The notes beneath the pieces were generated by a model that did not search any database, had not been told where the DNA came from, and saw only the letters and a program-made list of their open reading frames with translations. Below are positions 34,781 through 44,653 of a DNA stretch of 64,000 bases, in pieces. This DNA comes from Desarmillaria ectypa (lineage: Eukaryota > Basidiomycota > Agaricomycetes > Agaricales > Physalacriaceae): positions 4,464,001 through 4,528,000 of the forward strand of contig JAUDYN010000001.1 of the NCBI GenBank assembly GCA_030407005.1, in the 5' to 3' direction. Every line of letters begins with the position of its first letter. The first letter of the stretch is position 1. Position numbers and translations under genes: made by a program.

Positions 34781-34838
34781 GCGTGGTAGCGTGGAGCGTG
34801 GAGCGTGGCTGCGTGGCTGCGTGGTTATCAGCGTGGTT
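34781..34838. repeat. Left subterminal GCGTGG repeats of the transposon
   Basis: Seven or so irregularly spaced copies of GCGTGG just inside the left end. Similar clusters lie inside the right end. Such subterminal arrays are usual transposase-binding regions in DNA transposons; binding here is inferred. Confidence 0.6.
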
Positions 34839-35341
34839 GACAAATCACAGAGGCAATAAAAGTTCCATTAAATACGACTCAATGCACTCCGCTCCCTCAT
34901 ACTGTTATGTTCACTTGGTCATTTTCTGTTAGTACTGTTATAGGCTCTGAATAAGTATCCTTGTGAATTTGTCAGACCTCAGACCTTGAATCTTTCTTCT
35001 GGTATTATCTATGCCGGTTGCTTGATCTCATCGTCTTGTGCAACTTATGTTTGGAATAGGCGACCTTCAACTCATGGTTCTAACATCATTCAACCATGGT
35101 ATCTACGTATCTACCTTTCCTCTTCACTACAGAAGTATGGAAACAGATTCATTTCAGGCACTCGATCGGTTGGAAATGCTGTTGACAAGTGTTACGCAAA
35201 TATCTTATGTATTTCATTCTTCTTTTCTTGTCTTCGACAAACTGAAAGCATATCATTTATTCCAGTCAACAAGAAGCTTTATACGCCATGTTTATGCTCC
35301 TTGTATGTGATATTTGTGATTGATGATGTGCTCATGCAAAT

Positions 35342-37432
35342 GTTCACCTCCCAGGATAAATTTAAGCAATATCTACGTCACAGGTTGGAGGAAAACTTGC
35401 ATGAGCATCAAAACGAAGACCCGTCAATTCCTGGAGGAATTATCCCCTTCAATTTTCTCTCAACACATGTTTCAGTGTTCGATGCAAGTGGTAAGTATCT
35501 GTTGTAACTCATTGCTTCACCATACATGGCATGATTGACAAAAGTGTATGTATTTTCTAGGAAATGTTCAATGTTACGTACCCAAACCAGTGAAACAAGT
35601 CGACACTCCATTGCAGAATTCCAAAGAAACCAAGATTCTCAAACACGAAGTCAAAGCTTCGCCAACTCCATTGGAACTGAAGGCTACTCCCATGCAGCCT
35701 GGACCAGACAGTTCTACGAAAACAAAGGACAATGGAGAATGGCCATATCTTCAGTTCCGCACTAAGGATGTATACACTACTATCGATAATTCCAAGCTAA
35801 TACATGACAGCAAAAATACGGCACTGGATCTGATGAAGAGTGAAAATCTGCATGAGACATGGGATGGATGGCCGGATGGTGATTTTGAACTTGATACTGA
35901 CCATGCCACGTTTGAGGCTACGAAAAACCTCATGGTTCTCTTGTCTATGAAGGTTAATGGAGGGGATAAAGTCCATTTTTCAGATGCCGAAACTTGGCAA
36001 GCTGGAAAGAGATCGACTCGCCTTTGTCTAGGCTATATGGAGTGCGACAAGGAGACTTGTCACATAATTATTCGTCCGAAAGTAGACAAGCCTTCACGAG
36101 AGAAGCAGCTTGGAATTTTCTGCTGCTGTGGTGGAAATATGGTTTGAAAACCATGTTCTGGAGAACCTGATGGCAAGGGTATTCGCTCAGTCTTGCATCA
36201 CTGGAGGGGTGGTGTGCATTATTCTAATGGTGGATATCATCACCATCCACATCTGACACACAAGATTCATCTGACACCAAAAGCAGAACTGGAATTTAGG
36301 GAACTTGCATCATCACAGCCTCATCTCAAAGCTCTTGCTTTGATCATTGGTCATCCTACACTGCAGGGTCCACATGGCAAGTCTGTTGCTGATTTATCCC
36401 AATCCTTGATGAATGCTGGAAGAGTTCAGTATGAACGCAATAAGATTCGGAAGTCATCTGGGAAAAAAGGCTCATCTACAGATGAACATTTTCTCAACCT
36501 CTATTCTGCTTTCTGTAAAGCGCATCCTGATTTCATCATCTGACAAATATTTGGAGAAGTCATTGTTATTTCTCTACAGTCAGCTTACATGTCCAGCACA
36601 GTGATAAAGGATACAATCATTGGCAAACCGGTCAATGGGATGGTTTCTGATGCTGCCCATGGCTGGTGGAGAAAACAAACATCCCTTCTCATTGTGACCT
36701 CGACATACTCCACAATACTGATGTGCTGGGTTCCTGCTTTATTTTCTTACTCAAATGGCGCATCTAAGGAGCACTACATGTGGCATTTCTACCCATTATT
36801 CAACTCAATGGCTCAGCAAGCTGAAAAAACAAATACTAAGCTCACTGATGAAGTTTTAGCACAGGTATGCATGCTACCCAGCCATTATATCAACTTTTTG
36901 CTTATGAAACAACACTACAGGTCGTTGATTTCAGTGAGGCTGAATGCTCTGGGTACCTTCTTGCATTTTCCAAGTTCCGCATCAGGCAAGATGATTCTCG
37001 CACTCAAAAACAACTCCTTGCAGATGGTGCAAAGCTTCTCAAGGGATATGAGCAGCACTTTCACAATGCAGTGACTCATATTAAACGCATTGGCTCTATC
37101 ATTCCGGTCCAAGATGAAAGCAAGTTCAAGAAACTCACAATGAAACTCTTCTCTGTTCCTGATCAAGAGGAATTTGAAGCAGTTGCACATCTCATTGTTA
37201 ATAAATGGCCACATACATCAACACATGGCTTGCATGGTGGATGAGGGAGTCACATGCCTTGATGATCTTCAAGTCACAGCAGATTATGGATGCAAAGGTT
37301 TGGGATTCTATTCCAGGAAGTACAAATGCAGAGGAAGCAATGCATTGGAAACTGTACTCAGGAGTTGGCTGTAATCATGATGTGATTGAAGGGTTTGAAG
37401 ATCTTTTGTCTATGGCCAATTACTATGAATGA
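35342..37432 (+). pseudogene. MULE transposase with GCM/WRKY-type zinc finger, broken
   Basis: A possible first exon (ATG 35342, MFTSQDKFKQYLRHRLEEN) splices at a GTAAGT near 35493 to 35562 onward. The zinc finger has RLCLGYMECDKETCHI, then GIFCCCGG, then HHWRGGVHYSNGGYHHHPH, the Cys/His spacing of GCM/WRKY-type fingers in MULEs. The DDE core follows: Asp in VSDAAHGWW, Asp in VVDFSEAECSGYLLAF (after an intron at about 36865-36920) and Glu in GSTNAEEAMHWKLY. In-frame TGA codons stand at 36145, 36541 and 37430. A one-base frameshift lies near 37210, between NKWPH and INTWLAWW. The original enzyme would cut and insert the element. This copy cannot make it. Confidence 0.8.
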
Positions 37433-38106
37433 TTGAACAAGGCTGCACTTGGTGAGTTTTGAAACCCCATATCTCCTTTTCCAACTCAAACTTGTAAACT
37501 TCAGTTGGATCTCCAACCCACTATGGACAGTCAGAACCTTGGAAGGTATATTCTGAGACAATCGGATGCACTAAACCATCTCATGTACCCCAACCAATTG
37601 TCTCCCATCACAAGAAAAATGATGGCTGCCCTCCAGATACATGGCAAGAACTTCATCATGCAAATTCAAAAAATCGCATATTCAGTTTGTGGACAATCTC
37701 AGACATCTATCATCTCAGAAAATGCTTCCACCACAGCCAGGCTATCCCTGGTCAAACAATTCCTGTTGACTTGACCCCTCATTAATGGCTCTTTCTGCAG
37801 CACTCACTCCACATTGGCGACTTTTCTCATCATTATTTTAATAGTCAAGTGAGTTCAACCCACCTCTTCTGAACAACCTATACTCTGTTCTGGATAGTTT
37901 GCAAATGTTAACCTTGCCTAATGATGCTTCCCTTAACCGATCAACACTGCTAAAAAAGTGTGACTGTTTCCACACTATCCTGTGGAGAAATAATATGCTT
38001 TATGGTAACATCCACGATGTGCAACCAACAATAGTATGTTTCTAATTCATCTTCAACAATATGTGTGCCATATTGATGGTCTATACAGTCATGGCTCAGT
38101 GATCTT
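37433..38106 (+). pseudogene. Linker region between transposase and protease-like part
   Basis: Coding-like fragments in changing frames (37505-37774 with QLSPITRKMMAALQIHGKNF) connect the transposase to the next domain. Introns and damage cannot be separated by eye. Confidence 0.4.
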
Positions 38107-39096
38107 GTGTCTCACCAGTTTATTGGAAGTGACATTACTATCCAATCACTATTCTTTGGGATATATATAACAGTTCGAACATGCCAAGAGCCGCAAGATG
38201 AGTCTGAAAAAGATGAACAAACTGCATTTACTCATGTACATGTCCGTCATCCTCGCAAGACAACTCTCTTCTATCCACCAGAGTCTGTAGAGGAAGCTAA
38301 ACGCTGAGGTGGCAGTATTGAAGCGCAGTTTAGGGAATTGACACAGGTTAATCAAGTTGGACATGTCATGGATAGATGCTGGCATAACGCAGAGGGGGTA
38401 TCATCCTGTCACGGAAACCCTCAACTCTTGGAATTCTACATATCTCTTCCAACCATTCTAATGATCTCTGTTGATGACCAGGATCCAAGGCAGTGGGACT
38501 TTCGAGCCTCTTTCATCCCTACATCCCTAAAGGATGATCAGAATTCTCGGCTGGTATAGGATATTGTAGCTCGGATCGTTCTCATCAACGGAAACCATTT
38601 TCAGATATGCTACATGACCTCTACCCCTGATGACAAAGGCTGTGCAATCTATCTCTACGATGGGATGAAGAATAATGGATATGCTACTCATGAGCAAAAT
38701 GCTACATTGGCGACGCATCTCACTGGAGGAGAAGTCATTAATATACCTGAAAAGTCTGCTCGTACTCAAGCAGTTCTTTATCAACTCCGTGGAGGTCAGA
38801 TTGCACAGAAGGCTTTCCTTGAGGCGCAGTTAGGTATTGCTGAAAGGGTACATGGCCTTTTCTTTGATGCTCATGACATTAACATCATTCCCGATGCCAC
38901 ATTTACAAGAAACGGTTATCGAGAGCTCACCAATGATGAAATCTGGTGGCGGACGATAGATTTCCAGAAGATTCGAGAGTATTCATCGTTAAAAATTCAT
39001 ACAGAAATCAGTTCTACTGATATTAAAAAAATTCAGCCAAATTTAAAAGCAGGATCGATCATATATGAGCAGTCATATAGTCCTGAAGGATTGTAA
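38107..39096 (+). pseudogene. Ubiquitin C-terminal hydrolase-like domain of the transposon
   Basis: The reading contains PTILMISVDDQ, then WDFRASFIPTSL, then a His-box-like NGNHFQICYM followed by IYLYDGMKNNGYA. That order (Leu-rich strand, His followed by aromatic residues, then Tyr-Asp-Gly) resembles USP/UCH-type cysteine peptidases. Cysteine proteases of the ULP1/SUMO type are known passengers of plant MULEs. The catalytic Cys box is not identified with confidence. In-frame stops TGA (38305) and TAG (38557) break it. An alternative is a peptidase-like fold without activity. Confidence 0.5.
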
Positions 39097-40562
39097 AACT
39101 CAAAAAAAGCGTTTTTCAATTTCTTCTGATGCTGAATATGGTTCAGAAAGTCCTGCAGCAGAGACCTGGTCCTTGAAAGCTCGACACATCATACCCTCCA
39201 GTCAATCTCCTTCTGAACTAGCATCATCAGGATCAAGTGAACCAGACATGATTTTCCAGTGTCGCTGCGGGACAACAGGCAACTCAGATTATTTCACGTC
39301 ACCAGAGAAAGGCATTTGTTGTGATATTTGTGGATTTTGGTCTCATGTTGCATGTCAACGTGGTCTCAATGGCATGGCACGTCCACCTTTCTTGAACTCT
39401 CCCAAGGTCAAGTTCCAATGCCACAGATGCTGTCTCGACACGATCCAGGGGCTCCTGCATGGGCATAGAGAATATACCAAAAGAGAATCGAAGCGACTGT
39501 AAGTACAATGCGATTTTGGTTACTGCATCTAGAGGAATTCCGCCCATTCTCGTGGATTATCAGTTCAAATGCGTCTACTGTAAGCGCTTTTTATCATGCT
39601 TGTATAGATGGACTCACAGCTGCAATAATAACAGTATTGGAAAAGCAGCTCTCGCAAGAGATGGGCTTTTCTGGTATGTAGTTCGCCTTTTAGATGTGGA
39701 AGGAAAGATTTGGACCGTAAAATGGCTGCGCTTCAATTGCTTCATCCAAAGTTCCATCCATATATCTGGAGAAGTAACCCAAATTCATGAGAATGACATC
39801 GTTGATGAGCTGTGGCAAGACCATAAAGGCCGTCGAAACATCCGGGTGAGCATCATATTATGTATATAGATGTACATCTTTAACAAGATTCAGTTGGGCA
39901 GTTCCAGCATGCATGGGAGATCAAAGAACAAAATATCAGGTGGTATCTCACAAGATGATCAAGCAGCCATGAATTCCTGGTTTAACGACAAGATTCCAGA
40001 AGCAAAGCAAAGTCGCCTCAACTGGATTGGTCTGCTTCCAATGGCTCATTGTCGTACTCTCCTTATGGCAAGTCGGCTAAAAGACACACTATTATCCAGA
40101 TACCGGAAACAGTGGCCTAATCTCTTACAGAAGACATGGAAGTATATGGATGAGCATACGGGTACCAATTTCACTGTCATTGACATTGATCTTGAAGCAC
40201 TCGAAATTTTGGAGTCCCGATTATTCAGCCAAAGCGAAGAGGCAGGCATAGCGGGTAACCAGCAATGGGGTCTTGATGTAGGATGCCATCAAGACAATTC
40301 GTATCCTTACATGTCAGATCATGATGTCGATCATAGAGTTGTAACAGACTCTGAAGTATAAGTAAGATATTGTTCTGCGATTAACAATGTGTGAACTCTG
40401 ATCCCCAAAGTGTAGCATGGACTGCACTATGTGTATGAGAATGGGACTATTCACGAGCATCAAATGAAAGACCCCCCAAAACGCTCTGCTACTGAGGACC
40501 CTAAGGATTACTTCAAACCAATGCCTCGACCAATCCTTAAGAAACGGCGTCGGAAAATCTAA
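39065..40562 (+). pseudogene. PHD finger, BAH-like segment and basic tail of the transposon
   Basis: The PHD finger lies at about 39260-39433: C-x-C (QCRCG), C-x2-C (CCDICGFW), H-x2-C (SHVAC) and a final C-x2-C (FQCHRCC), the Cys4-His-Cys3 order. It is followed near 39640-39740 by ARDGLFWYVVRLLDVEGK and WTVKWLRFNCF, which look like a BAH-type chromatin module. The coding region ends at 40562 with PILKKRRRKI, a likely nuclear localisation signal. PHD fingers read histone tails, so this part could steer insertion or recognise target chromatin. Whether it was fused to the transposase or a second protein is unclear, because introns and lesions intervene. Confidence 0.6.
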
Positions 40563-40785
40563 TAACTCAGTTTTACCATGATATTGGAACTTGATTACAA
40601 TTTATCGCACTGGTCTTTAGCTACTTTAGACTTATATTGTCCAAATTCTTCGAAGTCTAGAGTCAATATTTTGAATTCTCTCTGGATTAAAAGTTTTTAA
40701 AGCGTAATTGATGTAGGATATACTATTATAACTATCAGAAGAGTATAATAACGATGTACTCTCACAAAACAATGATATGCACACC

Positions 40786-40878
40786 TGCGTGGTGCCTGCG
40801 TGGTGCCTGCGTGGCGTGTGTGGCGGCGTGGTTGGTCAGCGTGGTCATGCGTGGTAAGCCTGCGTGGCTGCGTGGTAC
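40786..40878. repeat. Right subterminal GCGTGG repeats, inner cluster
   Basis: About ten copies of GCGTGG/GCGTGT in 93 bases, including two successive TGCCTGCGTGG units. It pairs with the left cluster at 34781-34838. Confidence 0.6.
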
Positions 40879-41341
40879 GCTAGTGTGGTCACTTTCGTGG
40901 TCCAAGGTTAATATCTGCATAAGAAAGCGTAGTGTTCGTATGTTTAGACTGGGTAGTTCCATCGGTTTTCGGGCGGTTCATGCGGACTTTATGCCGGGAT
41001 TATGTCTATAGCGGTGTACTAGTGTTAGTTAAAGAACTTTGAGTGATCAAAATGGAAAATTAGCCGTCTTTGACAATATTGCCTTCTCTAAATTATAGAC
41101 GTGTAACTGTATGATACATAAATACCTTGGAAATATAAATCCAAAGCTCGAAAGCTTTTAATTGACTGTCACGAAGTGCACTAACATTTAACATCATTTT
41201 GACAAATATCGGATATCACCCTAATTGCGACCTGTACACTGTGGAGGATATGTTAATGATGAGCAGGATATACTCTATTATCATCAAGAAACATGTAAAG
41301 TAAAGTCGACTAATAAGTCACTTCAACTAAAAGTTGAACTT

Positions 41342-41397
41342 GCGTGGCTGCGTGGTCGCGTGGCACGCAAGCATGGTACCACGCAGGTGACCACGCA
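41342..41397. repeat. Right subterminal GCGTGG repeats, outer cluster
   Basis: GCGTGG copies in both orientations immediately inside the right terminal repeat of the Mutator-like element. The same cluster is present in the fold-back derivative at 43800-43860. Confidence 0.55.
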
Positions 41398-41599
41398 AAA
41401 TTTCTAGTGCCCCGAAATCTGCTCTGTGATGGAGAGCTCGCTCGTGTAGTCGGATATGAGAGGTAAGAAAGCCCTTTAATGTTCGATAGCTGTGACTTGG
41501 GTATAGTAAGCGATGTATTTCCTATCCTTGAGACTGATATTGGCTGATATGATTACCATATATTAAAAACGTGTTAGGACCTTAAATTGTCGTACTCAC

Positions 41600-42881
41600 A
41601 TTTGATACATCTATCTTTGTGCTCCTTCTTCCAGTGTGTCTATTGACACAACATAGAAAAGTACTGCACACTTTTGCACCGCATTGTATATTCCTCGCAT
41701 ATAGGTGTCGGCACTAGGTAGAATGCAACGAGAAGAAATTGGTAATATCTAAAGAATGGAAGACTTACCGCAAAGCAAACATTGCGTAGTTTATCGCGCT
41801 CCTTCTTGATCGTGTAATGGTTTTGAATGATAGATTTAATATCTCCCCAAGCGCGAGCCATATCCGCTGTATAGTATTTAGTATCCACAATAACACTTTT
41901 CTTGTCCAAATAAGCGATAGAGCGAACAACGCAATGGGTGGTTGATCTGTAGGAGGTGTAGAGTATAACAGTGTCGGTGATCAAGGAAATGACGTGCTGC
42001 ACGCCATGAATCTCAGAAGGTGGGAGAAGTGGCCAGAGACGTAGCAATATCCCTAAAACGTGATTATTGACCATCGCAAAGACTATAGGGAGATTGCAGT
42101 ATAAAGGACTAGCGCGTACGAAATCCACTGTGTTGGAAAATCAGATCAAAAGTCTGGAATCTGGGAAGGTCGAATACGAATGATCTTGGTAACATATTGT
42201 CGCACAAGAGTACACGGAAACCTTACACTCGCCTCGTGTATCATCGCTTCTGCTAAAATCGGAGATTTACATATGATTCGCATGGGGCTCAGACAATAAG
42301 GTAATCATCGTCACATCAAACATGCTCAACGTAGTCTTCCAAAACAGAGTTAAAGCAAAGCCTCGCCGTCTCCTCTGGGACCACTTCCAGCGGGAACCTA
42401 CCGTCCCATCGCGTTTCCTGCGTGGCCAGAATAGATTACAATAGGAACTCAAATTATGGACAGCAACATGGCAACAGGAGCGGCACAATTCGCGCCAAAA
42501 TTCGACAAGTTGAGGGTGCATTGTGTCATCAGCGGAGATGGTTCTGTAATCTGAGAGGTTTCCGACAAGGGATCGCAGGCACACGGCGGTCGCAGTATTC
42601 ATAGCCGTTAAATCGAAAACCACCACCGAGTCTGACACGGAACGACTCTTGGAGGTGCATATACAAGTGAAGTGTAGACTCCATGCACGTATCGCCGGCC
42701 ATAGACCGAGAAAGTCCGCGCGCCTGTTTACAAATCCCTGATCCGATTCTGGATGATAAAAGTCGTCTATATCCCTACAGATGGCTCGAAAACATGCCAT
42801 AGCCATAATAGTGGAGGGTCTGTTTAACGAGTCTCTATTACTCAAGGGAATTTTGTGGAGGGAAAGGTGGCGTTGAAACAC
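41600..42881 (-). pseudogene. MYND-type zinc finger protein, decayed
   Basis: Minus-strand exons at about 42270-42881 (TIMAMACFRAICRDID, later LRSLVGNLSDYRTISADD) and 41770-42128 (VLGILLRLWPLLPPSEIHG, IIQNHYTIKKERDKLRNVCF) resemble the helical region of the large MYND-finger families of mushrooms. The finger follows at 41605-41680: KSVQYFSMLCQ, a TAG stop at 41640-41642, then THWKKEHKDRC, the typical C-terminal half ending in His-x3-Cys. The Tyr-Cys is now Tyr-Phe, and the first Cys pair is unclear. The stop and lost ligands argue for a pseudogene. The 5' end is not visible. Confidence 0.5.
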
Positions 42882-43784
42882 TTCGATCTACGCCAGAAAT
42901 ATCTTAGATCTGTTGGAATTCGAACACGGGAGGGAACGAAAAGAGCAACTCGTTTATACCTATATGTCGACATGGTGGTAAATAGTAAAGCAAGGAAAGG
43001 TACGGGTACGGTAAGTAACGGCTCTGCGAAGCCGGTTCATTCCGATGGCTCCTACAGCCACCAGTAACTCTAATAAGATCCTAAAACCTCGTCCAGAGAG
43101 GAGACGGAGCCGTTCATTTATTGTTTCTTTAAGCTATTCCATCAAACCCTCTTCATCAACAGAAGTTATCTGCTCCACCATCCTTCCAAGACTTGCTATT
43201 GTAGATCCTTCGCTATAACCGGATAAATCAATCAACTGATATCCCCTTATGGTAACTAGGTTCAACCAGCTGCGTACTCACTCGTACCAAGCTCGTACTC
43301 TCGGATATGGCACCATTTGCTCCTATGTTAAAGTTTCCTTAGATGATTGTGTTTTTATGATGTTCAGATATGCAATAGATTACACAGGTTTATTTGAATA
43401 TGACTGTAATTTCTGATATTCAACAAGAACTTCATTCATCATGCTTGTGCTCAAGTGCCCGCCATAATAAGGATTTTAATACTTACTGCTGCAAGTTGTT
43501 GGTCACATAAATTATGCAATCATAATATTATCCTGCAAATCTCACACACTAGACATTGGAGGAGCCGTATGCAAAGACTTTTGAAGAATGAATAAACTTG
43601 CTATGGTAGATTGAGGATGATTCGGATGAAGCATGACTCTAACGTCTCGTCAGTCGGATATAAGCAGACAAATATGAACTCTTAATTGGTCTTGAATAGT
43701 GGCGTGTGATTGTTTCATTCCATGTCGAAACGCTAAACTTTGTATACCGATGAGATGGAAAGTGTTGGACACAACCGAAAACAA
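42882..43784. other. Intergenic, nothing recognised
   Basis: About 900 bases between the MYND relic and the fold-back transposon; only short frames. Confidence 0.5.
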
Positions 43785-44653
43785 GGGCACCAGAAATTTT
43801 GCGCGGTCACCTGTGTGGTACCACGCTTGCATGCCACACGACCATGCAGCCATGCAGGTTCAGCCTTTAGTTGAAGTGACTTATTAGTTGACTTTACTTT
43901 ACATGTTTCTTAATGATAGTAGAGTATATCCTGCTCATCATTAACATGTACTCCACAGTGTACTGGTCGCAATTAGGATGATTTCCGATATTTGTCAAAA
44001 ATGATGTTAAATGTTAGTGTGCTTCGTGACAGACAATTACAAGCTTTCGAGCTCGAGTTTATGTTTCCAAGGTATGTCTGTATCGTACACTGACATGTCT
44101 ATAATTAAGAGAAGGTAATATTGTCAAAGATGGCTAATTTTCCATTTTGATTGCTCAAAGTTCTTTAACTAACACTAGTACACAGCTATAGACATAATCC
44201 TGACATAAAATCGGCACGAACTGCCCGAAAACCAACAGAACTATTCAGCCTAAACATATGAAGACTACACTTTCTTATGTAGATATAAACCTTGGACCAT
44301 GCAAGTGACCATGCTGGTGTACCACGCACAACACACACGCCACGCATGCACCATCCACACCATGCAGGCATGCATATCATATTTTGTGAGAAAAGAACTT
44401 TGAGCAATCAAAATGGAAAATTAGCCATCTTTGACAATATTACCTTCTCTTAATTATAGACATGTCAGTGTACGATACAGACATACCTTGGAAACATAAA
44501 CTCGAGCTCGAAAGCTTGTAATTGTCTGTCACGAAGCACACTAACATTTAACATCATTTTTGACAAATATCGGAAATCATCCTAATTGCGACCAGTACAC
44601 TGTGGAGTACATGTTAATGATGAGCAGGTGACCACGCAAAATTTCTAGTGCCC
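43785..44653. mobile_element. Fold-back derivative of the Mutator-like element, 869 bp
   Basis: Begins GGGCACCAGAAATTTTGCGC and ends CGCAAAATTTCTAGTGCCC, the same terminal repeat as the right end of the 6.6-kb element. 43785-44392 is a reverse-complement copy of about 40755-41412. 44393-44653 is a second, shorter copy in the opposite direction. The two inner arms 43931-44165 and 44393-44627 (235 bp each) read as identical inverted repeats. No coding capacity. The flanks (CGAAAACAA and ATGCTAATA) do not form a target duplication. It could be mobilised by the transposase of an intact relative. Confidence 0.85.

Larger units (their letters stand above)
34765..41412 (+). mobile_element. Mutator-like DNA transposon, 6,648 bp, inactivated
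   Basis: The left end reads GGGCAAGAAGAATTCTGCGT; the right end, reverse-complemented, reads GGGCACTAGAAATTTTGCGT. About 18 of the first 23 positions match. It is flanked by the perfect 9-bp duplication CGAAATCTG (34756-34764 and 41413-41421); 9 bp is the usual size for the Mutator superfamily. Subterminal GCGTGG repeats occur at both ends. The internal plus-strand coding region (about 35342-40562) carries a GCM/WRKY-type zinc finger, MULE DDE transposase, ubiquitin-hydrolase-like region, PHD finger, BAH-like segment and Lys/Arg-rich tail. Several nonsense codons and at least one frameshift disable it. The clean ends and duplication show a fairly recent insertion. Confidence 0.88.

Noticed and set aside
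34790..34838. GCGTGG repeats considered as an independent satellite or telomere-like array
   Set aside because: They occur only inside the ends of the Mutator-like element and its derivative, so they are its subterminal repeats.
36145..36147. TGA as a possible selenocysteine codon in the transposase
   Set aside because: Several similar TGA codons plus a TAG and a frameshift occur in the same element, so decay is the simpler explanation.
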